DNA of 64,000 nt from Astropecten irregularis (lineage: Eukaryota; Echinodermata; Asteroidea; Paxillosida; Astropectinidae). The stretch spans positions 23,271,873 to 23,335,872 of the forward strand of contig OZ020248.1 of NCBI GenBank assembly GCA_963971285.1, read 5' to 3'. The stretch's first letter is position 1. Every line of letters starts with the position of its first letter. Both the position numbers and the translations under genes were made by a program. Shown piece by piece: positions 1-10,089 of this stretch. The notes below the pieces were generated by a model. It was not told the origin of the DNA. It did not search any database and worked only from the letters and a program-made list of their open reading frames with translations.

Positions 1-389
1 TGCTAGGAGTCCACTGGGCCGGCGCCAGTTGGTGCCATGCAGTTCGCGCCAATGCAATTTGCTGTGGCGCCTAGTGTCGCCAATAAGGTGCCTTGTGGCG
101 TGCAGTGGCTCAAACTGCCTCCCAACTGGCTCGTGGTGGCCCGTAACAGCACCAAAAATTGAATTTGATGGCAAGAAAATTTCAAAATGTTTGAAATTTT
201 CGTCGCGCCACTTGCATCGAGCAATCAGCTTGAAGTGTCCACCAAGTGGCACCAAATGGTGCAAACAATCCGCCTATTGGAATCCACTGGAATGTAATGG
301 CGCGCGCCAAGTTGCGCCACTACGTGCCAATCACATAATCTTTCGCGCGAACTGGCACCAACTGCCGCCGGCCCAGTGGACTCCTAGCA
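1..389. repeat. PIF/Harbinger-type MITE (family I, copy 1)
   Basis: The ends are inverted: TGCTAGGAGTCCACTGGGCC at the left and GGCCCAGTGGACTCCTAGCA at the right. TAA follows the right end; the left flank lies outside the window. Copy 2 at 11204 has clear TTA on both sides, as expected for PIF/Harbinger (TWA) targets. The interior is rich in GCGCCA/TGGCGC motifs and encodes nothing. Confidence 0.8.
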
Positions 390-953
390 TAACTAGTATG
401 AAATGAACAATTTGAACATCATTTGGAGAGTGCACTCTCCTTTCGAAGACACCAGAACTTCTACATGTGCAGGAAAAGTAATTGGTGAACTCCAGACTTT
501 TAAGCTTGTCCGAACTGGACTTTTTTGGGGCAAAGTTATGAGACGCTGGGTACTCTACCAATTTTAAGTCCAGTGCGGACGTCTCAGGAAGTCTACCTCT
601 CAGTTACTTTGCCCGAGCTGCACATGTATTTCTCGTACCGGCCAACTTCTGCCCGGGTAGAATGCCCGAGACACTTTACCCGAGACGAAAAGTCCAGTGC
701 GGACAGTACGAGTCGGGTACTCGCATGAGCCTAGTATTGTCAGCTCGGTAATTCTTCCGTGCGTGCACGGTTAAGTTACCCGAGTCAAAAGTCCAAGTGC
801 GGACACCGGTAATATTTGCCCATTTTTTATTTACCCATCGGCTCGGTTAAATCCCCCGGAAAAAAAGTCCAATGCGGACAGGGCTTTTAGGATGTTTGAA
901 CTTTGGAAGGTCACGCACTTTTGAGTCCCATTACTGTATAAAAGAAATTTCTG
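390..953. other. Non-coding stretch with a recurring 15-mer
   Basis: AAGTCCAGTGCGGAC or a one-base variant occurs at about 566, 690, 789 and 865, with CCCGAG/CTCGGT motifs between copies. This looks like a degenerate tandem or foldback element. No gene is seen. Confidence 0.5.
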
Positions 954-1796
954 GGTTGAATACATGTACATGTAGTTTCTGAACTTTGTAGCCTGCAGTA
1001 TGTCACGGCTGTCCCTAGTTACCTCAAAGTGGTATTATCACAGTTCCTTGTTGGGGGGGGGGGTGGGGGAGGGGGAGGGGGGGGGGGTTAACATTTAGAA
1101 AGGTCTCAGGTTTAAATCCCTTAATACTCTACAGCTCAGTGAAAAGAAATAACCTTAAACTTTTTTCAATTTATTTTCATTTGAATTTGGTTGTGGTCCA
1201 GAGCAGCAGTATAGTGTCCTTTAATATTTATTCTCTAATTGGCATTAACATAGTAGGCCTACTGTGTTTTTTATTGAAAGGTCTCTGGTTCAAGTCCCAT
1301 TACTTTACAACTCATCTCAGTAAAATGAAAATTCTTCCCAATCTTTTGAATTTTTAAAAACTTTGATCTTTTGTCCAGAGCTGCAGTTTTGTTTATATTT
1401 ACAACTTATTGGCATAATCACAAGGTTCCGTGTTCCACACGAGAAGGTCTAATCTTTGAAAAGGTCTGGGGTTCAAGTCCCATTACTTGAAAACTAATCT
1501 CAGTTGTAAACCCTTCCCAAACTTTGTTAAGCCTTTGTTATAACTCTGAGTGTTGTCTGGAGTTGCAGTATGTCATGGATTCATCGCCGTCTCTAGTTAC
1601 CACAAATTGGCGTTATCACAGGTTCCGTGTTCCACTGGGAAATGTTCGAAAAGGTTTCGGGTTCAAGTCCCATTACTTCACAACCCGTCTCAGTGAAAAA
1701 AAAGCCTTCCTAATCTTCCGTAACCTTCTCCTTTTTAAACTTTTGACATTGTCTGGGCCTGCAGTACATGTATATCAGGGCTGTTCCTAGTCATGC
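954..1796. repeat. Degenerate ~180-190 bp tandem repeat, about 4 copies
   Basis: Units share GGTTCAAGTCCCATTACTT, then CAACTCATCTCAGTGAAAA, and a stretch with GTTATCACAGGTTCCGTGTTC. The CTCAGT landmark recurs near 1135, 1314, 1496 and 1688. GGTTCAAGTCCC resembles a Pol III B box, so the unit may descend from a tRNA-like SINE. A G-rich run lies at 1053-1087. Confidence 0.65.
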
Positions 1797-2163
1797 TTAA
1801 AGGTAATATCATACTTTGGTTTTTGTCAAAGAAATACAGATTCATGGGCATTAATATCAAGGAAGATTCAGTCACAGTCATCTGTGTAAATTTCAGTCCC
1901 ATACGGTGCCCACTTTTTTGAGAAAATCGTGAAAAATGGCCACAGTATTTCTTAAGTCTTTTCTCTTTTATTTTTTTATCTTTTAAAAGATCAAAAAGAT
2001 TAACGGTCGTTGTTTTACTAATTTCTGGATAAATACACCATTTCAGGTGGAAACATTTTAACGGTAGGTTTCTACCAGCATCATCTTCATACCCTGAAAG
2101 TTATAGGTAAATCTGTGAACATTTCTGTTTTGGTTTCTTACCAAAGTATGATACTACCTTTAA
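1797..2163. repeat. TTAA-flanked MITE (family A), complete copy
   Basis: This is the reference copy for the commonest repeat here. TTAA lies on both sides; the left end is AGGTAATATCATACTTTGG and the right end CCAAAGTATGATACTACCT, which are inverted repeats. The middle has the palindrome GATCTTTTAAAAGATC. A TTAA target is typical of piggyBac-type elements, but no transposase is present, so the superfamily is inferred. Confidence 0.85.
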
Positions 2164-2382
2164 ATGCATTGGAGTCACTGCTGTTTCACGCCCGCCAAGT
2201 ATGTGACATCTTCTGACATAGCTCTGCTGGTTGCCATGCAGGCAGTTAGGTAGAGATACCACACTTCCCGGACCACAAACACTCAGGCTGTGCCAGACCT
2301 AGACTCTTGCTGGGAAGTCTAATAGTCTAATTAGGACCATAGGGTGGTCTATTTACATTTGATTGCTGTTTAAAAGTACCGT

Positions 2383-2950
2383 ATTATCATACCTTGGTAG
2401 CGTACCGAAACAGAAATCTTCACAGATTTACCTATAACTTATAGTAAGGTGACCAGACGTCCCCGATTTCCGGGGACAGTCCCCGATTTGACAGTGCCGT
2501 CCCCGATGAAAAATTATCCCCGAAAATGTCCCCCATTCGACAAAATTCCCCCGAAAATTCTAATTGTCTTAAAAAAAACAACTGAACACAAAAAATATGC
2601 TGTGCTGAAGAAGATCCATTGTTCAGAGAAGTATGTGAAGGCAACCGCCTAAGACATGTAAATATGTAACCCACTCATGTCAACTGGACAAGATGTCCAT
2701 AGATGCCACCATTTTGCATGTAGGCACCATCTGGATTCAACAATTTTTCAAAATTATACCCCTCCCCCAGGACACGGATCACTGTCCCGGATCATCTCAA
2801 CAAAATATGGTCACCTTAACTTATAGGATATGAAGATGGTGGTGGTAGAAACATACCGTTAAAATGTTTCTGCCTGAAATGAGGTATTTATCCAGAAAAT
2901 TGACCCAAAACCATTTTGATCTTCTGAAGATCAAAAATTCTGTGAAAAAA
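2383..2950. repeat. Family A MITE split by a hAT insertion
   Basis: The left arm (2383-2444) and right part (2819 to about 2950) join into one family A sequence once the element at 2445-2818 and one copy of its duplication are removed. The far end is not clear. Confidence 0.75.
2445..2818. mobile_element. Non-autonomous hAT element, 374 bp
   Basis: Termini TAAGGTGACC and GGTCACCTTA are inverted repeats. The 8-bp target duplication ACTTATAG lies at 2437-2444 and 2819-2826, the hAT signature. The interior carries repeated TCCCCGA/TTCCCCCGAA motifs and no transposase. Confidence 0.9.
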
Positions 2951-3171
2951 AAGAAGAACTTTATTGAAAAGCTAAAGATTGGGTAGTTTAAATTCAAACT
3001 ATATAGTGGATTATTATTTAAAAACAGACATTTGGAGTATTCTCTCATGCTTATTAGAAAAAAAGCGAATGAAACAAATTGATCATTCTTAAGAGGAGTT
3101 ATGTCTATTTTAATGAAGGTACTCATTTTGCAAGCTGTCCATGGAATACAATTGACAAAACCAATGTAAAG

Positions 3172-3515
3172 TAGGGCTGCAGTTTGTATCCGGTTAACCG
3201 GTTAACTGACCGTTCAAAAGGGTACCCGGGTACATTTTCCCAGTTAGGTTAATCGAAAAGTATCCTTTTTATGGCTTCTTCTTTTTGAAACATAGACACT
3301 TCTTTCACAAAGAAAAACATTTCAATGATCTTTTGAAAATTGGACCAGCAGGCTTGTGCAAAGGAAAGGCCAACAATTTTTGCTTTGTCTACCACTGCCA
3401 AATGTTGTCAACCAAGTTCTTTGTTTTTCTTTGTTATACGGGTAATCGTAACCGTAACCCAAAAACAGACAGGTAACCGGTTACAAAATTATTCATAAAC
3501 TTTAATACAGCGCTA
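3172..3515. mobile_element. Non-autonomous hAT element, 344 bp
   Basis: An 8-bp duplication ATGTAAAG flanks it (3164-3171 and 3516-3523). Ends TAGGGCTGCA and TACAGCGCTA are imperfect inverted repeats of hAT type. The interior has GGTTAACCGG/GGTAACCGG motifs near both ends. No transposase domain was recognised. Confidence 0.8.
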
Positions 3516-3715
3516 ATGTAAAGTATGCATTTTAGCTTTGTGCGTTCCTGTGTAGCTAAAATTACTCAGTTGTTTAGAATTTACATTCTATGAATAGCTT
3601 GCAAAATGAGTACCTTTATTTAATAAAAACTAATTTGTTTCATTCTTTTTTTTTTTATAAACCGGAGAGAATGCTTATTAAATATATGCTTAAATGAACT
3701 TTTGAGTGTCATTTG

Positions 3716-3823
3716 GTCTCCTGATGAGGACTAGAGAAGGCTAGTCGAAACGTTGAGACCTTACGAGAAGTGCGAAAGTACGAACGATTCTTAATACATG
3801 GTGTTTCCGCAAACCGATCCAGA
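3716..3823 (+). mobile_element. Short retroposon with hammerhead-ribozyme-like 5' end
   Basis: A 108-bp insert lies between 9-bp duplications TGTCATTTG (3707-3715 and 3824-3832); the related copy at 15.7 kb lacks it. It starts GTCTC, CTGATGA, a stem GACTAG/CTAGTC, then GAAACGTT and GAGACC. CTGATGA and GAAA match hammerhead core strands, GTCTC pairs with GAGAC as stem I, and ACGT could act as a minimal self-complementary stem III. Such minimal motifs are known in Penelope-like elements and retrozymes. There is one extra G next to stem II. The 3' part ends GGTGTTTCCGCAAACCGATC. Confidence 0.65.
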
Positions 3824-3890
3824 TGTCATTTGTTTGTTTTGAAAAACGTCACCAATCCCGGTCAAGTTCTTTTTGACTCACCCTGTAGAG

Positions 3891-4411
3891 TCTTTGCATG
3901 GTGCAGTTTAACATCACACTCCGTTTATCATACCTTGTCTCTATCATGACACAATCCTTAATCTGGATAAATCAATCGGCCCGATGCCTTTTGCAGTGAC
4001 CCATTTTTGGAAATGAAGCGTTGCAGTGCAAGAATTCATTCCATACACGGAATGTTTCTCGTCCGAATTCCACATCCCCCACCCTACCCACGATTGCAAC
4101 ATCTTGAAGTAATCAAACTATTCAAAGAAGGAAACAGAAATTCCAGCGTGTCCGATCATACCCAAGTGTCACTGCCAGCTAAGGATGGAATTTGTTGGTT
4201 TTATACCTCAACTACTTTTTTGTTTGGGCTCTGACAGGGAGCCTGGTGTGATGACACATCATTAGCCTACCTGGGGAGGCAGGGACTAGACACATTCTCA
4301 ATCTCACCTACTCAATCATGTCCGTCCACCAGATGGAAGATTCTTAGTCAGTCAGGCTTGGGATGATGGCGCAGTCTCTCTTGTCCTGTTAAAATGATTT
4401 ATTGCTTTGAG
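3891..4411. other. Single-copy intergenic or intronic sequence
   Basis: A 75-codon open frame (4007-4234) has no recognisable domain or splice pattern. Nothing else is supported. Confidence 0.4.
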
Positions 4412-5482
4412 TATAGGAGGCCTGACGTTTCGATCCTAGCAGGATCTTTCTCAAAAGACTTAGAGTATAGGAGGGCCTGACGTTTCAATCCTAGCAGGAT
4501 CTTTCTCAAAAGGGTAGCTTTGAGTTTAGGAGGGCCTGATGTTTCAATCCTAGCAGGATCTTTCTCAAAAGGCTAGCTTTGAGTATAGGAGGGCCTGACG
4601 TTTCAATCCTAGCAGGATCTTTTTCAAAAGGGTAGCTTTGAGTACATTAGGGCCTGACGTTTCAATCTTAGCAGGATCTTTCTCCAAAGGCTAGCTTTAG
4701 AGTATTGGAGGGCCTGACGTTTCAATCCTAGCAGGATCTTTCTCAAAAGGCTAGCTTTGAGTATTGGAGGGCCTGACGTTTCAATCCTAGCAGGATCTTT
4801 CTCAAAAGGGTAGCTTTGAGTATAGGAAGGCCTGACGTTTCAATCCTAGCAGGATCTTTCTCAAAAGGCTAGCTTAGAGTATTGGAGGGCCTGACATTTC
4901 AACCCTAGCAGGATCTTTCTCAAAAGGCTAGCTTTGAGTATAGGAGGGCCTGACGTTTCAATCCTAGCAGGATCTTTCTCAAAAGGCTAGCTTTGAGTAT
5001 AGGAGGGCCTGACGTTTCAATCCTAGCAGGATCTTTCTCAAAAGGCTAGCTTTGAGTATAGGAGGGCCTGACGTTTCAATCCTAGCAGGATCTTTCTCAA
5101 AAGGCTAGCTTTAGAGTATTGGAGGGCCTGACGTTTCAATCCTAGCAGGATCTTTCTCAAAAGACTAGCTTAGAGTATTGGAGGGCCTGATGTTTCAATC
5201 CTAGCAGGATCTTTCTCAAAAGGGTAGCTTTGAGTATTGGAGGGCCGGATGTTTCAATCCTAGCAGGATCTTTCTCAAAAGGGTAGCTTTGAGTATATTA
5301 GGGCCTGATGTTTCAATCCTAGCAGGATCTTTCTCAAAAGGGTAGCTTTGAGTTTAGGAGGGCCTGATGTTTCAATCCTAGCAGGATCTTTCTCAAAAGG
5401 GTAGCTTTGAGTATAGGAAGGCCTGACGTTTCAATCCTAGCAGGATCTTTCTCAAAAGGCTAGCTTGGAGTATAGGAGGGCC
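4412..5482. repeat. 59-bp satellite array, about 18 units
   Basis: Units of about 58-60 bp carry GGAGGGCCTGACGTTTCAAT, then CCTAGCAGGATCTTTCTCAA. On the minus strand each holds a stem GATCC-TGCTA-GGATT (GGATC in the first unit), followed by GAAACGTC. Units are mostly >90% alike. The array ends where a family A MITE begins. Single diverged relatives occur at 33770, 41837 and 43013. Confidence 0.9.
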
Positions 5483-5848
5483 TATCATACTTTTGGTAGC
5501 ATACCGAAACAGAAATCTTCACAGATTTACCTATACTTATAGTTATAGGGTATAAAGATGGTGATGGTAGAAGCATACCATTAACATTTTTCTGCACAAA
5601 ATGCTGTATTTACATGTATCCAGAAAAGTGTAAAACCAGTGACCAAAATGATTTTTGATCTTTTACAGATCAAAAATAAAAGAGAAAAGACTTGTGAAAT
5701 ACTGTGGCCGTTTTTCACTGTTTTTTTTTAAAAAGTGGGCACCGGATGGGACTGAAATTTCCACAGATGAGTGTTACTGTATCTGTCTTGATATTTTTGC
5801 TCATGAATCTGTATTTCTTTGACAAAAACCAAAGTATGATATTACCTT
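5482..5848. repeat. Family A MITE
   Basis: Runs from CTATCATACTTTTGGTAGC to AAAGTATGATATTACCTT, directly abutting the satellite array. TTAA is not preserved at either side. Confidence 0.8.
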
Positions 5849-6527
5849 TCAGCAAACAACACACACACACACACACGCAATAAACCAATAATTAAACAAA
5901 TGTATGACCAAATATGTTCACTTACAGATATTAAATACAACTTAAAAACAGTATGAGATTTAAGGGACTTCTTATAAAAGCAAAAAGAAAGAAAAATGTA
6001 GTTGCCCTTTAAGCAACTCTGAAGTTACATCGGTCACTTCCCTGTTGGAGTGCTAGTTTTGCTCCGTTTTTGACTGATTGCCTGTCTAGCCGAAAGACCC
6101 GACTTTCAGCATCACTGCAGAAAATTGAGTAAATAACACCACCAAAAAAAAGCCTTGAAAATGTTCCCCGGCTCCCATGCCTGTGTCCCCTCTTTGCCAC
6201 CCGAATGAATGATGAATGTTTGCCCGGTTCCCATGACCCGTCACACTTTTATAATCTCCCGTTGTTATCACCATGGCAGCCCAATCACAGGTGCACCGAT
6301 CATGTTTACCGGCTAAAACCAGCATGGTGCCCTGTGGCTATCAAACCGGCATGGTGCCGTGATGGATATAACTGGCATGGTACCCTGACTTCTCTGTCTC
6401 AGTTGCCTGCAGCTGCTTGGTGTGTTTTCTTTGCAAATTTCATAGTCTCTTTCCTGGTAGGGCTTGACTTATGAGAATAGACAGGTCCCCCCCCCCCACC
6501 TACCCTTACATGTACAATACCAATGAG
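5849..6527. other. Non-coding, with small repeats
   Basis: Contains a CA run near 5857-5876, three or four GGCATGGTGCC-like repeats (about 6320-6385) and a C run at 6487-6497. No TBCD-like exon was found. Confidence 0.4.
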
Positions 6528-6873
6528 CAGGGTTCTAGCCAGACCAATTTTAGTGGTGGGCTCTAGAAATGAAGTTGAGCCGCGGTGAGAAAAATGCAGT
6601 GCAACATGATCAAGGTCCAAGGCAAACATTTTCACCGTTCCGACGGCAGCGCCATTTAATGGTATAAAGCTACATTTTAAGGACTGATATTCAATGAATT
6701 TCAAGAGTGAACTTTTATTCAGGAATGTGATCAAAATTCACGATATTGGCAATACTTTTATTCACTCTGCGGAAATGCTGGGCGGCAGAGTTTATTTCAG
6801 ACCTACATTCCGGGCGCAAATTTCCAGTGCTGGGCTGGCCCGCCCAGTGCCGTCCACCGTGGCTAGAACCCTG
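6528..6873. mobile_element. Non-autonomous hAT element (family J, copy 1)
   Basis: Ends CAGGGTTCTAGCCA and TGGCTAGAACCCTG are inverted repeats; flanking 8-mers are CCAATGAG and CCAATGAA (one mismatch). Copy 2 lies at 34034-34398. The non-coding interior is shared. Confidence 0.85.
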
Positions 6874-7184
6874 CCAATGAATGCAATTTGGTCAGTTTGT
6901 CAAAACATTCGTAAGAAGTCTGACTTGTGTAACTCTTGCGTTGTGTATTAAAGGGAGCATATAGGATTTGCAAGGCCTCCAAAAAATAATGATTGAGTTT
7001 GAGACAGAAAATTTGTAAACAGTGCAAACAGTCACCATGGGAAATCTTGGTTCATCAGATGCTGGGTTTTTCAAGGAAATCAAGATTTAGTGTCTTTTCC
7101 AAAGAGTGTTCGTCCGAACGATTTTTGGAACAAACATAAAGGACACCCTCACTTGAGTTGTATAGTTATCCCCTTTCACTCAAG
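6874..7184. other. Single-copy stretch
   Basis: No exon, tRNA or repeat was recognised between the hAT element and the next MITE. Confidence 0.4.
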
Positions 7185-7489
7185 TTATGAAGATGGTGCT
7201 GGTAGAAACATACAGTTAAAAAAAAAATCCACCTAAAATGCTGTATTTATCCAGAAATTAGTCAAACAAAGACCGAAAACAGTTTTGATCTTGGGGTAAG
7301 ATCAAAACCATTCTCCATGTTTGATAAGAAAAATTGAATCGGGATTTCGCTATTTTCGCGTGACTCAGATGTCCGATTGAGCTCAAATTTTCACAGGTTT
7401 ATTATTTCATGTACATGTTTGATTAGACAAAGTGTGAGTGCTGTCCTGTGACCTTTACCAATCATGTATTGTACATTGTACCTTTAAAG
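7185..7489. repeat. Hybrid MITE (family B)
   Basis: One half resembles family A (GAAGATGGTGCTGGTAGAAAC...). The other half is different, with GATGTCCGATTGAGCTCAAA and GACAAAGTGTGAG, ending in ACCTTTAA. Other B copies are at 20611, 26741, 35453 and 43325. Confidence 0.7.
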
Positions 7490-7813
7490 GTACTACATTT
7501 ATCATACTTTGGTAGCATACCGAAACAGAAATCTTCACAAATTTACCTAGATAACTTTAATTGCAGAAACAGAAATGCTGCATTTATCCAGAAAAGAGTA
7601 AAAACCAATGACCAAAAACAATTTTGATCTTTTAAAGAGAACATTGAAAGGTTTTTTTTAAATACGGTGGGAATTTTTCACTGTTTTCTGAAAAAAGTGG
7701 GCACCATATGGGACTGTGAATTTCACAGATGACTGTGACTGTATCTTCCTAGATATCTGTGCCCATGAATCTGTATTTCTTTCACACAAACCAAAGTATG
7801 ATATTACCTTTAA
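7484..7813. repeat. Family A MITE with TTAA on both sides
   Basis: Shares its left TTAA (7484-7487) with the end of the preceding family B copy; right TTAA at 7810-7813. Confidence 0.8.
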
Positions 7814-7849
7814 AGTTACAATTTACATGATTAGTAAAATCAGCTTGCC

Positions 7850-7988
7850 CAATAGCGTTCCGCACTAATGACGTCACACCACGCATGACGCGCACAAATA
7901 CGTCCACTCACCACACGTTTGCATGGCCACGTTGCAATGTTTGTCTGAGGTTCGGTGCTATTTTTAGCGCAAGTGCGCAGTGCTATTG
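7850..7988. repeat. MITE with CRE palindrome (family E, copy 1)
   Basis: Starts CAATAGCGTTCCGCACTAA followed by TGACGTCA and ends GCGCAGTGCTATTG; the termini are inverted. It ends about 60 bp before the 8050 TBCD exon. Other copies are at 27193, 36649, 38257 and 61885. Confidence 0.8.
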
Positions 7989-8049
7989 TCCATCCACCCG
8001 TCCATGATACCGATCAGTAACCCCTATCCCTCCCCTCTCTATGTCACAG

Positions 8050-8137
8050 ATTCTGCGGCATGATTGCCTTCCTTGGGCAGACGCGACGGAAGTGCCTGTT
8101 CCAACTCGTGATATTCCTGTGCCACAAATACCCCAAG
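8050..8137 (+). CDS. TBCD: TBCD coding exon (fourth from the 3' end)
   Basis: Tubulin-folding cofactor D is a large HEAT-repeat chaperone that binds beta-tubulin and acts with cofactors E and C and ARL2 in cytosolic alpha/beta-tubulin heterodimer assembly. This 88-nt exon has acceptor ...TCACAG after a pyrimidine-rich tract and donor AAG|GTAAGA. One base completes a split codon and 29 codons follow, starting FCGMIAFLGQTRRKC and ending FLCHKYPK. This matches the vertebrate TBCD stretch FCEMVQFPGDVRRQ...LCHRFPL near the C-terminus. The correct frame is not the longest open frame here, so ORF-based calling misses it. The preceding exon must end with two bases of the split codon (probably Val); none was found in 1-8049. 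The next exon is 48.3 kb downstream. The identification is strong because the following exon continues the same family alignment without a gap. Confidence 0.9.
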
Positions 8138-8367
8138 GTAAGAACATCTCTTTATATTTGATCATCACGTTGAAATTGAGACGTCAACATCGTTGTCGGA
8201 CGTATTATTACGTATCATCATCACACTGTTTACTGTAAACGTCGGCGTAGGAAAAAACAGGCCGGTGGAGGATTACACTTTTAATTGCTGCAAAGCGGCA
8301 GCAGTACAATGCATTTTGCAAGTTTTAGTACATTTGAGCCATTATTGAAGAGGTGTCTACAATATGG

Positions 8368-8510
8368 ACGATTCCAAATAGCGCGCCTCTAGGAGTTTGC
8401 AGCGCATTGGCCAATCACAGGTGATTCACGGAATCCGTCGACCCAATACGCATCTGGAAAGGATAGACAGATTCTGTGCATTGTGATTGCAAACTCCATG
8501 GGGGTCCCGA
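8368..8510. repeat. Palindromic MITE (family O, copy 1)
   Basis: Shares GGCCAATCACA, GTCGACCCAAT and GCATCTGGAAAGG with 38446-38616. The ends are diverged. Confidence 0.55.
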
Positions 8511-9752
8511 AGTGAAATAAATGGTTCTCTCGAGAACTACTATCCTGGTTGTATTTTGCTGATGGAGTAGTTTAAGGCACCTATTCATATAAAGGATATC
8601 AAAATCACTTTTGTATTAAGTAACTCACCTAACTACATTGATGGTGGTGTCTTATTGAATATTACTAAGATTAAATTTGTGGGAGAGAGGGCTGGGCTTT
8701 GAGTTTTCAGGGAAATTATGGGGTAAAATGGTAACAAAGGTGCGACATTTCACAGATGAAATGCTAAGCCATTAACCATGTTAACTACTTAGATGGCCTC
8801 AACTACATCTCCTTGATTTTTTATTCATTTACTGCAAGTCCTCAGCCCTCAGTTGCGAAGTTGAACTTTTCCACCGCAGTCGATTATTCTTGGGATAAAA
8901 AATGAGAAAATAAGAATGTTTCAACTTGCAGTTTTAAGATGGAAAGCATTTCCATTCGGTTGTCAGTCAGCGCAGACGGGTCCCGATCCTTTGCTCATGT
9001 GTCTTGCCGCATGGTATCAGCAGCCATCCACCATTTGAGGTCTAGGCATCAGACACTATGAAGAGACCTCCGACACTCTTGACACCAGGTGGGAGTCTGA
9101 GCGCGCTATGTCGGCCGGTCTCCTGACTTCTGCCCCGAACTGTCAAATCCATCAGTTTCGATCATCACCTTTTATAACTACCCTATATACTGCCTGTTGC
9201 TAGGGAAACTATATTCTCGACCAGTTTCGGTCTTGCTGTTGTTTGGCAGACAGTTAAACCCCTTCAAGTCGGAGGACATCCATAGTAGTCCCCCGTCATG
9301 GCCTGAGAATATTCATGATTGCTTTGTTATTTCCATTGAAATGCATTGAATGGGGTTACTGTCTGGAACAAGAGGTTCTGGGAACCTTTATTGTCCACAA
9401 AGATACGCTCATTGTGGTACATTCACCTCCATAATTTGCATTTGAAAAGATCTGCATTTTCAAGTGGACGGGCAATCTCTGAGTTCCGAACATCTGGGCA
9501 TGAACGGATTAGAGTCCGCCTTGAATGTGATCTTTTGTGCGGTGCTATTCAACCAATGCGTGCCTGCATTGTTTACGCCGAGCCCTGCACACAAAGCCGG
9601 GCCAGCTGACCTCTATTGTGACCGGTGGATGATAATGAGGTCGGAACAAGCAGGGCTGAAAATAATCCCCGGCTGAAGGGGTTAATGGGACATTGTTTTG
9701 GGTTGTTTTTTTGTGCCTATCACTGGTAAAGGCTGAAGTCTTTATAATGTAG
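8511..9752. other. 1.2 kb single-copy intronic block
   Basis: One of the longer repeat-poor blocks. The open frames (for example 9346-9609) lack recognisable domains and plausible paired splice sites. No gene is supported. Confidence 0.4.
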
Positions 9753-10021
9753 TATAGAGAGCGTGCACGTGACGTCACTTCACAGCTTATCCGTCATTTT
9801 GGATTTCGCGCGTACGCATGCACGTCACGTATGCGTGCACACGTACGTACCAGACAGCATCATTATATGCACGCACTTCTGCGTCTGCGTACGCGTCCGA
9901 TTTATTTGCAAGCTACGCGAACACATTTGGGTTACATACACTGTACGTACGTGCATTATACATGTGTACAGCGTTGCCGTCCAAAATGGCGTCCTGATCA
10001 CGTGACTGCACACCCTCTATA
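9753..10021. repeat. TA-flanked MITE (family F, copy 1)
   Basis: Ends TATAGAGAGCGTGCACGTGA and TCACGTGACTGC...CTCTATA are inverted. It has GTGACGTCAC near one end, CGTCCAAAATGGC near the other and many CGTACG alternations between. Copy 2 is at 39677-39934. Confidence 0.8.
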
Positions 10022-10046
10022 GGGTCCACATTGCCCCGTGCTGGCA

Positions 10047-10089
10047 GGCAAGTAGGCCCACATGGGCAGTCCATGTGGGCCTACTTGCC
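10047..10089. repeat. Perfect 19-bp hairpin
   Basis: Arms GGCAAGTAGGCCCACATGG (10047-10065) and its exact complement (10071-10089) flank the loop GCAGT. It lies in the sense strand of the TBCD intron. Confidence 0.85.

Larger units (their letters stand above)
2960..3890. repeat. Foldback MITE (family P) carrying two later insertions
   Basis: Parts before 3163 and after 3524 are inverted relative to one another: GGTACTCATTTTGCAAGCT reads as its complement near 3595-3615. The right part (GAGTGTCATTTG, then CACCAATCCCGGTCAAGTTC) also occurs uninterrupted at 15590-15770. The two insertions are listed separately. Confidence 0.65.

Noticed and set aside
4007..4234. Possible upstream TBCD exon
   Set aside because: The translation does not match the TBCD segment expected before FCGMIAFLG, and the needed phase and splice sites are missing.
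4412..5482. Regular repeats considered as a CRISPR array
   Set aside because: Units are contiguous, with no variable spacers of constant length, the genome is eukaryotic, and no cas genes are present.
6205..6474. 89-codon frame with Cys and Trp residues
   Set aside because: Arises from GGCATGGTGCC-type short repeats; no domain and no splice context.
8041..8238. 65-codon plus-strand frame starting MSQILRHDCLPW
   Set aside because: It overlaps the TBCD exon in the wrong frame; the exon's frame is fixed by family match and by phase with the next exon.
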